DNA of 18,078 nucleotides from Zeimonas sp035303885 (GTDB lineage Bacteria > Pseudomonadota > Gammaproteobacteria > Burkholderiales > Burkholderiaceae_E). Position numbers and translations under genes: made by a program. The stretch is taken from NCBI GenBank assembly GCA_035303885.1, contig DATGRE010000327.1, forward strand, positions 1 to 18,078, in the 5' to 3' direction. Below, in pieces: positions 1 through 7,131 of the stretch (positions are counted from its first letter, which is position 1; every line of letters starts with the position of its first letter). Below the pieces are notes generated by a model. The model had not been told where the DNA came from, did not search any database, and saw only the letters and a list, made by a program, of their open reading frames with translations.

Positions 1-1273
1 CGCCGCCCGTCTGCCAGCCGGCGAGCTCGAGCAGCAGCGTGCGCAGCAGCTCGATGCCCTCGCCGGTCTTCGCCGAGAGCCAGACCGATGCCTCGACCGG
101 AACCTCGCCGTCCGTATCGGCGGCCTCGTCGGGCGAACCGCCCTCGCCTGCATCGGTCCCGGTCGGCCCGCGTTCGATGCGCGCCTGCGCACCGATCAGG
201 TCGATCTTGTTGTGGACGCGCACGACGGGAACGTGCCGCTCGAGCCTGCGTTCGAGCTGTTCCTCGATCGCGCGAGCGCCCGCCGCATCGACGTTCCGGC
301 AATCGAGCAGGTGGACGACGACGTCCGCCCTGCCCGCCTCCGACCACGTGCGATCGATGCCCAGGCGCTCGACGAGATCCTCGGTGTCGCGCAGCCCCGC
401 GGTGTCGACGACGTTCAACGGAACCCCGTCGATCTGGATCGCCTGGGCGATGCGGTCGCGCGTGGTCCCCGGAACGTCGGTGACGATCGCGATCTCCGCG
501 CCGGCGAGCGCATTGAGCAGCGAGCTCTTTCCCACGTTCGGCTCGCCGATCAGCACGACGTTCAATCCTTCGCGCAGCAACGCGCCGCGGCGCGCCTGCC
601 CGAGCAGCGCATCGAGCGACGTGCGCAGCCTCGCCAGCCGCCCGCGCGCATCGGACGCTTCGAGGAAATCGATCTCCTCTTCCGGGAAATCGAGCGTCGC
701 CTCGACCAGCGTGCGCAGCTCGATCAACCCGTCGACGAGCGCATGCACCGCATCGGAGAACTCGCCGGACAACGAACGCGCGGCCGATCGCGCCGCCTGC
801 TCGGTGCTCGCATCGATCAAGTCGGCCACCGCCTCGGCCTGCGCGAGATCGAGCTTGTCGTTCAGGAACGCACGCTGCGTGAACTCGCCCGGCTCGGCGA
901 GCCGCGCACCGATCGCGCGTCCCGCCTCCAGCACTCGGCGCAGCAGCAGCTGCAGGACGACCGGGCCGCCGTGCCCCTGCAGCTCGAGCACGTCTTCGCC
1001 GGTGTACGAATGCGGCGCCGGATAGAAGATCGCGATGCCGCGATCGAGGACGCTGCCGTCGCCGGCGAAGAAGGGGCCGTAGGTCGCGTGCCTGGGGGCG
1101 AGCGGGCGCCGCAGCACCTCGTCGATCACCGCCTGCAACCCGCTGCCCGAAAGGCGCACGACGCCGATGCCTCCGCGCCCGGGGGCGGTCGCGATGGCGG
1201 CGATGGGTTCGGGCGGGGGTGCGGTATCGGGCGCAGGCAAGGTCTTCCGAATTCGACAGGAACGCCCCATCAT
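1..1273 (-). CDS. mnmE: MnmE (TrmE) tRNA modification GTPase, C-terminus off the window
   Basis: MnmE with MnmG installs the (carboxymethyl)aminomethyl group on wobble U34 of tRNAs, in the cytosol. About 424 codons are visible, read leftward from ATG 1273 (a second ATG follows at 1270). The N-terminal folate-binding domain begins around PIAAIATAPGRGGIG. The inserted G domain has G1 GEPNVGKSS near residue 240, G2 PGTTRD near 268, G3 DTAG near 290 and G4 NKID near 355. Family members are about 450-470 residues, so roughly the last 30-40, including the C-terminal CIGK motif, lie beyond base 1. A Gly/Asp/Glu-rich stretch of about 25 residues sits after NKID and before the LSAKTGEG segment; it looks like a loop extension. 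The gene normally follows yidC directly, but here 1.5 kb of decayed DNA separates them. The ribosome binding site is weak, so the exact start is less sure than the identity. Confidence 0.95.
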   Translation of the reverse strand, partial: MMGRSCRIRKTLPAPDTAPPPEPIAAIATAPGRGGIGVVRLSGSGLQAVIDEVLRRPLAPRHATYGPFFAGDGSVLDRGIAIFYPAPHSYTGEDVLELQGHGGPVVLQLLLRRVLEAGRAIGARLAEPGEFTQRAFLNDKLDLAQAEAVADLIDASTEQAARSAARSLSGEFSDAVHALVDGLIELRTLVEATLDFPEEEIDFLEASDARGRLARLRTSLDALLGQARRGALLREGLNVVLIGEPNVGKSSLLNALAGAEIAIVTDVPGTTRDRIAQAIQIDGVPLNVVDTAGLRDTEDLVERLGIDRTWSEAGRADVVVHLLDCRNVDAAGARAIEEQLERRLERHVPVVRVHNKIDLIGAQARIERGPTGTDAGEGGSPDEAADTDGEVPVEASVWLSAKTGEGIELLRTLLLELAGWQTGG

Positions 1274-1303
1274 TATCGTGGCTCGCTGCACGCGGAGGCC
1301 CCG

Positions 1304-1562
1304 ATGCATGCACTCATCACCGGCGCCAACGGCCATCTCGGCTACAACCTGGTCGCGCGACTGCTCGCCGACGGGCATCGCGTCCGCGGCAGCGTTCGCT
1401 CGCTCGACGATCCGTCGCGAACCGCACGGCGGCGCGCGCTCGGCGACATCGAGCTGGTCGAAGCGAGGCTGGCGTTCTGAGATCACGATCGAGCAGACAC
1501 TGCGCGACACGGTCGAGGCGATCCGCGTACGCCGTCGTGGGCAGGTCGCGCAGCCTGCCTGA
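1304..1562 (+). pseudogene. Internally deleted NAD-dependent epimerase/dehydratase remnant
   Basis: An ATG at 1304, preceded by a strong GGAGG at 1293-1297, opens a Rossmann start: MHALITGANGHLGYNLVARL with the NAD-binding GANGHLG, typical of extended SDR epimerases of about 320-350 residues. The reading stops at 1480 after 58 residues. In another frame, ending at the TGA 1560-1562, the sequence reads GWRSEITIEQTLRDTVEAIR, which resembles the C-terminal end of the same family (pattern GWRP...IEQTLRDT). I infer that about 250 codons were lost by an internal deletion near 1455-1470, with a frame change at the junction. It diverges from mnmE with only 30 bp between the starts. The assignment of the 3' piece rests on motif resemblance alone. 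Confidence 0.68.
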
Positions 1563-1563
1563 G

Positions 1564-1655
1564 CGGGGGTCGACGGCGGGGCGGGTCGACGGCGGGGCGG
1601 GGGATCGACGACAGCGCCGGGGTCGAAAGCTAGGCGGGGTCGACAGCGGGACGGG
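1564..1655. repeat. G-rich tandem repeat
   Basis: The unit GGGTCGACGGCGGGGC occurs twice back to back (about 1564-1600). A diverged third version, GGGTCGACAGCGGGACGGG, lies near 1637-1655. The plus strand has many GGG/GGGG runs. No coding signal is visible. It sits between the epimerase remnant and the first palindromic repeat module. Confidence 0.5.
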
Positions 1656-1707
1656 AGACCGCCGCCGCGGCGCCTTGCTTTAGCAATACGGCCTGCCACA
1701 CGGCCGG

Positions 1708-1878
1708 CCGCAGGAAGTGCCCGATATTCGGGACTTCTCGCTCACGCTGCGGCCGTCGCAGCCGAAAAGTCCCGTTACTCGGGACCTTCCGGTTGCGCCG
1801 ACTCCATCGCTGGACGAATGTCCCGATTTCGGGGCCTTTTGATCGCGGCATCCCGTCCCCGACGACGACATGCCGCCC
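1708..1878. repeat. 51-bp-periodic palindromic repeat module, copy 1
   Basis: This matches 2597-2767 with no gap over 1708-1851 (offset 889 bp). I count about 9 substitutions in 144 bases, nearly all transitions. Inside are three near-palindromes spaced exactly 51 bp: 1715-1736, 1766-1788 and 1817-1839. They share the pattern AAGTCCCG...CGGGACTT. The middle unit here has one arm mismatch (CGGGACCTT). The match fades after about 1851 but continues through GACGACATGCCGCCC. It lies on the left of the transposase remnant. Bases 1879-2026, between this module and the remnant, show nothing I can identify. Confidence 0.85.
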
Positions 1879-2026
1879 ACGAGCACACCATCGCGCCCGC
1901 AACGACAGCACCCGCCCGGGAAGCGCCGGCCCCGAAGACCGCGCCCGGCTCAATCCGCCTGGGGCATCGTCCGACCGCCCACGTACCGCAGGAGCAGGCC
2001 GTCGTCGACGGGATCGACCTTCTACG

Positions 2027-2530
2027 CAAGGCAAGGCCGTGGCCGAGCTGCCGACGGACGCCGCCCGGCAGCGCTGCTACGTGCACTTCCTGCGCAACGC
2101 GCTCGATCACCTGCCGCGCAAGGCCGACGACGGCGGCCTGCCCGAGCTGCGCTGGATCTACGAGCGGCACAAACGAGCGGCACAACCTGAAGGAGGCGCA
2201 AACCGACCTCTGGGCGTGCCTCGAGCGCTGGGAACGGCGCCATCCGAAGCTCACCGACTGGGCCCGAGAAGCACGTCGGCCGGACGCTGACCTTCTACCG
2301 GCTGCCGCGCCAGCACCACACGCACTTGAAGAGCACGACCCTGCTCGAGCGCGTGAACGAGGAGATCGAGCGGCGCACGCGCGTCGTTCGAATCTTCCCC
2401 AACGAGCAGTCATGCCCGCCGCTGGTTCGAGCCTTGTGCGCCGAGATCCACCAAACCTGGCTGGAGGACAACCGCTACATCGCGATGGACCCGCCCGCGC
2501 GAGCAGCAAGAGGCGGCAATGAAGCTTGCC
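2027..2530 (+). pseudogene. IS256-family transposase remnant (5'-truncated, frameshifted)
   Basis: Pieces in three frames join into the C-terminal 150-170 residues of an IS256/MULE-type DDE transposase (full length about 400). In order: RQRCYVHFLRNALDHLPRK (about 2060-2120), LKEAQTDLWACLERW (about 2187-2230), RTLTFYRLPRQHHTHLKSTT (about 2280-2340), then LLERVNEEIERRTRVVRIFP and a tail QQEAAMKLAAQAA (from about 2504). The glutamate in LLERVN is the likely third residue of the DDE triad; the region with the first two aspartates is missing. Frame breaks: a 13-bp tandem duplication at 2161-2186, one extra base in the C/G run near 2261-2266, and a shift near 2491-2500. It cannot encode an active transposase. 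I could not recognise the terminal inverted repeats. Confidence 0.87.
2161..2186. repeat. 13-bp tandem duplication that breaks the transposase frame
   Basis: CGAGCGGCACAAA (2161-2173) is followed at once by CGAGCGGCACAAC (2174-2186). Removing one copy restores the family-like reading IYERHNLKEAQTDLW, so the duplication is a clear inactivating event. Confidence 0.9.
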
Positions 2531-2596
2531 GCCCAAGCAGCCCAGCCTCTGGACCCTGCCTGTCGATTTGCACGACTCGACGGACACAACCGCCTA

Positions 2597-2767
2597 CCGC
2601 AGAAAGTGCCCGATATTCGGGACTTCTCGCTCACGCTGCAGCCGTCGCAGCCAAAAAGTCCCGCTACTCGGGACTTTCCGGTTGCGCCGACTCCATCGCC
2701 GGACGAATGTCCCGATTTCGGGGCCTTTCGATCCCGACATGCCGCCCTCTGGCGACGACATGCCGCC
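2597..2767. repeat. 51-bp-periodic palindromic repeat module, copy 2
   Basis: This is the partner of 1708-1878, in direct orientation on the right of the transposase remnant. Its three palindromic units start at 2604, 2655 and 2706, exactly 51 bp apart. The middle unit is a perfect 9-bp inverted repeat: AAAGTCCCG (2655-2663), loop CTACT, CGGGACTTT (2669-2677). The others are AAGTGCCCGA...TCGGGACTT and AATGTCCCGA...TCGGGGCCTTT. Because 51 is a multiple of 3, the minus strand stays open with a 17-residue period (VPSSGTF, VPNIGHF, GPEIGTF). I treat this as a by-product, not a proven gene. Confidence 0.85.
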
Positions 2768-2793
2768 CTCCGGCGACGACATGCCGCGCGCGA
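2736..2793. repeat. 21-bp tandem repeat next to the yidC stop
   Basis: GACATGCCGCCCTCYGGCGAC is present at 2736-2756 and 2757-2777, followed by a partial unit (GACATGCCGCGCG). It begins inside the end of palindromic module copy 2 and ends about 20 bp before the yidC stop. Copy 1 of the module has only a single related unit (about 1864-1878), so the array expanded on this side only or contracted on the other. Confidence 0.75.
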
Positions 2794-2815
2794 CGACAGC
2801 AGCCGCCCGCGCGCC

Positions 2816-4543
2816 TCACCCGGGCTTCCTCGCCTCTCCCATCTTCTTGTTGATCACCCACTGCTGCGCGATCGAGTAGATGTTGTTCACCAGCCAGTAG
2901 AGCACCAGGCCCGCCGGGAAGAAGAAGAACATCACCGAGAACACCAGCGGCATGATCATCATCATCTTCGCCTGAATGGGATCGGGCGGCGTCGGGTTCA
3001 GCTTCACCTGGACGAACATCGTCGCCGCCATCACCAGCGGAAGGATGAAATACGGATCGGGCGCGGAAAGATCGTGGATCCAGCCGATCCACGGCGCATT
3101 GCGCATCTCCACCGACGCCAGCAGCACCCAGTACAGCGCGATGAACACCGGGATCTGCACGACGATCGGAAGGCATCCGCCGAGCGGATTGATCTTCTCG
3201 GTCTTGTACAGCTCCATCATCGCCTGGTTCATCTTCGCGCGATCGTTGCCGTAGCGCTCGCGAATCGCCGTGAGCCGCGGCGTGACGGCCTTCATCCGCG
3301 CCATCGAGCGGTAGCTCGCGGCCTGCAGCGGGAAGAACAGCGTCTTGATCAGCACGGTGAGCAGCACGATCGCCCAGCCCCAGTTGCCGACGAGCCCGTG
3401 CAGCTTCTCGAGCAGCCAGTAGATCGGCTGTGCGACGATCGTCAGCAGGCCGTAGTCGACGGTGAGATCGAGGCCCGGCGCCACCCGCTCGAGCATGCGC
3501 TGCTCCTGCGGTCCGACGAGCAGGCGCGATTCGGTCGACACCGTCGCGTTCGGCTCGAGCACGCCCAGCGGCTCCTTCACGCCGACCGAGTACAGGTTCG
3601 TGTCGACCTTGCGCGCGTAGTACTCGCGCTGCACGCCGGGCTGCGGCACCCAGGCGGAGACGAAGTAGTGCTGGATGATGCCGACCCAGCCGTCGTCGGC
3701 CGATTGCGTGTGGGTCGCCTTGCCCTTCTCGATGTCGCTGAACGACACCTTCTGGAACTTGTCCTCGTCGGTGTAGACGACCGGACCCGTGTACGTGCTG
3801 TAAAACTTCGAGCCGCCGGCCGGCGGGTCGCCGTCGCGCGTGAGCTGCAGGTACAGCGTCGGATGCACGGGCGATTCGCCGATGTTCGTCACCTCGTCCT
3901 TCACGTGCACGACGTATTCGCCGCGCGCGAGCGTGTAGGTGCGCACCAGCCGCAAGCCGCCGCTCTCGGCGGCGAGCCGCAGCTGCACGGTGTCGCCGGT
4001 GCCGAGCGTGCGCGCCGTGGCATCGCCGTCCACCGGCGTCATCGGCGTGCGGTGCGTCGGGAACGACGTACCGGCCGGCGCATCGCCGATCAGCCCGCTC
4101 TGCGCGAGATAGACCCGACCCGGCGCGTAGTCGAGCAGCACGAGATTCTCGTCCTTCGATTCGTACGCGAGATGCTCGAGCAGCTCGGCGCGACGCACCT
4201 GCCCGCCCATCAGGTCGATGTCGAGCGACAGCACGTCGTTGGCGAGCCGAATGGTCCGGTCGGTGGCCAGCGTCGCCCCGCCGGCCACGGGCAACGGAGC
4301 GCTTCCGGCGGGCGCGCTCGCCGCGCTCGAGGCGGACGGCGAAGCGGGCGGCGGCGGGATCGCGGCGTCCGAGGCGGGTCCGCTCGCGGCAGGGCGTCCG
4401 TTGGGGCCGTCGTGCACGGCCTGCTCGGCGGGCGGCGGGCCGCCGAACAGCGACGGCTGCCCCTGATGCCGCTGCCAGCTGTCCCACAGGAACAGCAGCG
4501 ACATCGAGAACACGATCCAGAGGATCATTCGTTGGGTCTGCAT
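2816..4543 (-). CDS. yidC: YidC inner-membrane protein insertase
   Basis: YidC inserts and folds inner-membrane proteins, alone or with SecYEG. The protein has 575 residues, the usual size for Gram-negative YidC. Order: a first membrane segment near residues 6-20 (ILWIVFSMSLLFLW), a Pro/Ala/Ser-rich linker at about 45-90, and a large periplasmic P1 beta domain to about 340. The conserved insertase core follows, with WAIVLLTVLIKTLFFPLQ, the cytoplasmic hairpin YRSMARMKAVTPRL, INPLGGCLPIVVQIPVF and the final helices ending in VLYWLVNNIYSIAQQW. A short basic tail (NKKMGEARKPG) fits ribosome contact. It begins 13 bp after the yidD stop, consistent with an rpmH-rnpA-yidD-yidC operon. Downstream it meets repeats and a transposase remnant instead of mnmE. 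Confidence 0.97.
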   Translation of the reverse strand: MQTQRMILWIVFSMSLLFLWDSWQRHQGQPSLFGGPPPAEQAVHDGPNGRPAASGPASDAAIPPPPASPSASSAASAPAGSAPLPVAGGATLATDRTIRLANDVLSLDIDLMGGQVRRAELLEHLAYESKDENLVLLDYAPGRVYLAQSGLIGDAPAGTSFPTHRTPMTPVDGDATARTLGTGDTVQLRLAAESGGLRLVRTYTLARGEYVVHVKDEVTNIGESPVHPTLYLQLTRDGDPPAGGSKFYSTYTGPVVYTDEDKFQKVSFSDIEKGKATHTQSADDGWVGIIQHYFVSAWVPQPGVQREYYARKVDTNLYSVGVKEPLGVLEPNATVSTESRLLVGPQEQRMLERVAPGLDLTVDYGLLTIVAQPIYWLLEKLHGLVGNWGWAIVLLTVLIKTLFFPLQAASYRSMARMKAVTPRLTAIRERYGNDRAKMNQAMMELYKTEKINPLGGCLPIVVQIPVFIALYWVLLASVEMRNAPWIGWIHDLSAPDPYFILPLVMAATMFVQVKLNPTPPDPIQAKMMMIMPLVFSVMFFFFPAGLVLYWLVNNIYSIAQQWVINKKMGEARKPG

Positions 4544-4556
4544 GGCTCGAAAACGG

Positions 4557-4835
4557 TCAGCGTTCTACGGGGGGCTCGTCGCGCAGCCCGGCGGGCCAGC
4601 GGCACGCGCAGCGCGACGGCAGATGCAGGGGCACTTCGTCGATGCCGCCGGGATGGAACGGATGGCAGCGGGCGACGCGCCGAAGCGCCAGCCAGCCGCC
4701 GCGCCAGGCGCCGTGCCGCTCGACCGCCTGCAGCGCGTACTCCGAACAGGTGGGCAGGAATCGGCAGCGCGGAGCGAAAAACGGGCTGATCGCCGCGCGA
4801 TAGAAGCGGATCGCGAACGAAAGAACGAGCTTCAT
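4557..4835 (-). CDS. yidD: YidD membrane protein insertion efficiency factor
   Basis: This small (92 residues) membrane-associated protein helps YidC-dependent insertion; its exact action is unresolved in the family. The family signature is clear: an amphipathic N-terminus (IRFYRAAISPFF), CRFLPTCSEYALQA at about 24-37 with the conserved cysteines, and RCHPFHPGGIDEVP near 56-69. The start ATG overlaps the rnpA stop by four bases (ATGA, 4832-4835), indicating translational coupling. yidC follows 13 bp later. The C-terminal about 20 residues (RCACRWPAGLRDEPPVER) are family-variable. Confidence 0.95.
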   Translation of the reverse strand: MKLVLSFAIRFYRAAISPFFAPRCRFLPTCSEYALQAVERHGAWRGGWLALRRVARCHPFHPGGIDEVPLHLPSRCACRWPAGLRDEPPVER

Positions 4836-5215
4836 CGCGCTCTCCCTTGTGCTCTTCCCTGTCTGTCCAGCGCCGAGCGCGCGACGGCGAACAGCCGATC
4901 GAGCTCCTCGCGCGCCAGCCGCTTGCGTCTGGGCAGCCCTGCGCCGGGCGTGTCGGAAACGTCGATCGCGGCACGCACGCGCACCAGCGCGACTACCGGC
5001 CGGCCATTCAGGCCGGCGGCACGCCAGGCTTCGCGGACGACACGGCGCATCGCATTGCGCTCCACCGCGCCCCGCAACACGCGTTTCGGCGCGGTGACGA
5101 TCAGGCGCCCGCGCACATCGCCGGCCTCGGCTGCGGGGCGTGCGTGCACCAGGAAATGGGGCCCGGAGGCGACTGGACGAGTGCGCAGCAGCATCGGTAC
5201 GATGCCCGGCGGCAC
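4832..5215 (-). CDS. rnpA: RnpA, protein component of ribonuclease P
   Basis: This is the basic protein cofactor of RNase P, which matures tRNA 5' ends. The RNR signature region is visible as APKRVLRGAVERNAMRRVVREAWR, with HFLVHARP before it and LAREELDRLFAVA near the end. The start is uncertain. Between the rpmH stop and the conserved core, this frame has only GTG at 5215 (127 residues) and ATG at 5194 (120 residues) as common start codons. I chose GTG because it keeps more of the segment that aligns with the N-terminal strand of E. coli RnpA. Neither start has a strong ribosome binding site. The frame stays open upstream to 5362, across most of rpmH, but that extension lacks family features. 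It ends in an ATGA overlap with yidD. Confidence 0.9.
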   Translation of the reverse strand: MPPGIVPMLLRTRPVASGPHFLVHARPAAEAGDVRGRLIVTAPKRVLRGAVERNAMRRVVREAWRAAGLNGRPVVALVRVRAAIDVSDTPGAGLPRRKRLAREELDRLFAVARSALDRQGRAQGRAR

Positions 5216-5300
5216 CCGGTCCGATGCGCGTGCGGCGGGCCGGTCGTTCCGCGCCGACCGCCGCTGCGCTTCGCCTTCGATGCGGTGTTCGGCGGGACGG

Positions 5301-5435
5301 TCAGACGGCGAGACGCTTGCGGCCCTTCGCCCGGCGCGCACGAATGACGGCTCGTCCACCACGGGTCTTCATGCGTACGAGAAAGCCGTGCGTACGCTTG
5401 CGGCGCACGACGGAAGGTTGATAGGTGCGTTTCAT
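5301..5435 (-). CDS. rpmH: Ribosomal protein L34
   Basis: This 44-residue very basic large-subunit protein, MKRTYQPSVVRRKRTHGF... ending AKGRKRLAV, matches the L34 family almost residue for residue and has the usual bacterial length. It is the first gene of the leftward operon and diverges from dnaA. A CGAGG ribosome binding site lies about 11 bp before the ATG, and a good promoter is visible at 5483-5512. Confidence 0.98.
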   Translation of the reverse strand: MKRTYQPSVVRRKRTHGFLVRMKTRGGRAVIRARRAKGRKRLAV

Positions 5436-5482
5436 CGGCGAATGCCTCGAAGTTGGGCTCGAAGTGAAGCGAAAAGCCTTTC

Positions 5483-5512
5483 ATTACAACGCATTACCGA
5501 GCCCTCTGTCAA
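5483..5512 (-). promoter_or_regulatory. Predicted sigma-70 promoter of rpmH
   Basis: On the minus strand, a perfect TTGACA (-35, complement of 5507-5512) is followed after 18 bp by TGTAAT (-10, complement of 5483-5488, one mismatch to TATAAT). The -10 lies about 48 bp before the rpmH ATG. This stretch is less GC-rich than its surroundings. On the other strand, a TAAAAT at 5545-5550 could be a -10 for dnaA, but no good -35 goes with it. Confidence 0.65.
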
Positions 5513-5625
5513 TTTGACGATGGCGCTTCCCTGCCGTTGCGAGGTAAAATGACGTCATTCCCCGCCGCATTGCCGCTTCGAGCAGCGCGCGCGTTCCGCG
5601 TGTCGCGCCGACCCTCCGATGCGGC

Positions 5626-7131
5626 ATGCATCGTCCGTACGGCCCGCCTGCCCCCACGCGCGAATCGATCGAAAACATGATGGACCGTTGGCTCGCCTGC
5701 GTGGCAAGGCTCGAGAACGAGATTCCCGCTCAGCAGTTCAAACCCTGGATCAAGCCGCTCGTCTTTCTCGGCTACGACGCAACCGAACGCGTGCTGCGTC
5801 TGGGCGTGCCGAACCACTTCAAGCTCAACTGGGTCAAGTCGCAGTTCGAGTCGCGCATCGAGTCGATCGCGCGCGAAACGATCGAGCCCGAGTTGCGCGT
5901 GACCTTCGAAATCCACCGCGAGCCGGCGCCGGTCGCGCCGGCCCTGCCGAGCCTCGATGCGCTGGCCGGCACCGGCGCATGGAAGGCGCCGGGCGCCTCG
6001 CCCGCCCCGAACGAAGCGAGTCGACTCGACGACAGCGACGTCGTCACCGCGGTCCCCGAAACGATGCCGGAAGCCGCCATCGGATTTCCGCCGATGGCGG
6101 CACCCGATGCGCGCACGCGCCTGCGCCCGGAGCTCACGTTCGAGAACTTCGTGCACGGCAAGGCAAACCAGATCGCCTGGTCGGCCGCGCTGCAGGTCGT
6201 CGAACGGCCCGGCACCTCGTACAACCCGCTGTTCCTGTACGGCGGAGTGGGGCTCGGCAAGACGCACCTGCTGCACGCGGTGGGCAACGCGATCCGCGAA
6301 CGGATGCCCGGCGCGCGCGTCCGTTACATCCACGCGCAGGACTACTTCGACGAGATGGTGCGCGGCATCCAGCGCAAGTCGCTGCACGAATTCAAGCAGA
6401 AGTACCACACGCTCGATTTGCTGCTCGTCGACGACATCCAGTTCCTGGGCGGCAAGGACCGCACGCAGGAGGAATTCTTCTACACCTTCGAGGCGCTGCT
6501 CACCGCGCGCAAGCAGCTGATCATCACCAGCGACACCTACCCGAAGGAGCTGTCGGCCTTCGAAGACCGGCTGGTCTCGCGCTTCGGCTCGGGGCTGATC
6601 GTCGAGATCGAGCCACCCGAGCTCGAGATGCGGGTGGCGATCCTGCTGAAGAAGGCCGAGCAGTCGGGCGAGAATCTTCCCGAGGAGGTGGCGTTCTTCG
6701 TCGCGAAGAACCTGCGCTCGAACGTGCGCGAACTCGAAGGGGCGCTGCTGCGCGTGATCGCCTTCGCCCGGTTCCGCGGAAAGGCCATCACCGCCGATCT
6801 CGCCAAGGAAGCGCTGAAGGACCTTCTCGAGCTGAACCGCCCGCCGATCTCGATCGAGGCGATCCAGAAGACGGTGGCCGACTTCCTGAAGATCAAGGTC
6901 GCCGACATGTACAGCAAGCGGCGGCCCGCGCACATCGCGCGCGCGCGTCAGATCGCGATGTACTTCGCCAAGGAGCTCACGCAGAAGAGCTTTCCCGAGA
7001 TCGGCGAAGCCTTCGGCGGCCGCGACCACACCACCGTGATGCACGCCGTGAAGCGCATCGCCGAGCTGCGCCAGCACGACCAGGAATGGAACCGGCAGCT
7101 CCACGTGCTCGAGCAGACGCTTCGTGGCTGA
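5626..7131 (+). CDS. dnaA: DnaA chromosomal replication initiator
   Basis: DnaA binds DnaA boxes at oriC, melts the origin and loads the DnaB helicase. Numbering from ATG 5626 (501 residues): domain I about 18-105 (MDRWLACVARLENEIPAQQF onward), a Pro/Ala-rich linker about 105-165, and the AAA+ domain with Walker A GGVGLGKTH near 206-214 and Walker B LLLVDDIQF near 265. The C-terminal DNA-binding domain carries the signature GGRDHTTVMHAVKRI near 464-478. The first 17 residues have no family counterpart, so ATG 5677 or 5680 (484 or 483 residues) may be the real start. None of the three has a convincing ribosome binding site. dnaN follows after a 242-bp spacer. Confidence 0.97.
   Translation: MHRPYGPPAPTRESIENMMDRWLACVARLENEIPAQQFKPWIKPLVFLGYDATERVLRLGVPNHFKLNWVKSQFESRIESIARETIEPELRVTFEIHREPAPVAPALPSLDALAGTGAWKAPGASPAPNEASRLDDSDVVTAVPETMPEAAIGFPPMAAPDARTRLRPELTFENFVHGKANQIAWSAALQVVERPGTSYNPLFLYGGVGLGKTHLLHAVGNAIRERMPGARVRYIHAQDYFDEMVRGIQRKSLHEFKQKYHTLDLLLVDDIQFLGGKDRTQEEFFYTFEALLTARKQLIITSDTYPKELSAFEDRLVSRFGSGLIVEIEPPELEMRVAILLKKAEQSGENLPEEVAFFVAKNLRSNVRELEGALLRVIAFARFRGKAITADLAKEALKDLLELNRPPISIEAIQKTVADFLKIKVADMYSKRRPAHIARARQIAMYFAKELTQKSFPEIGEAFGGRDHTTVMHAVKRIAELRQHDQEWNRQLHVLEQTLRG

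Noticed and set aside
212..1480. 422-residue plus-strand frame over mnmE
   Set aside because: It is antisense to mnmE. Only its last 58 residues, from ATG 1304, correspond to a real gene fragment.
2604..2728. CRISPR-like array (palindromic units of about 22 bp with 28-29 bp spacers)
   Set aside because: There are only three diverged units, and the same spacers recur in the second module at 1715-1839. No cas genes are nearby. It fits a dispersed palindromic repeat better.
2519..4789. 756-residue open frame on the plus strand over yidC
   Set aside because: It is antisense to yidC and yidD, His/Arg-rich, and has no family resemblance. Only its first residues continue the transposase remnant.
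5550..5557. TGACGTCA palindrome upstream of dnaA as an operator
   Set aside because: It is a single 8-bp palindrome with no second copy or known matching site here, so it is not distinguishable from chance.
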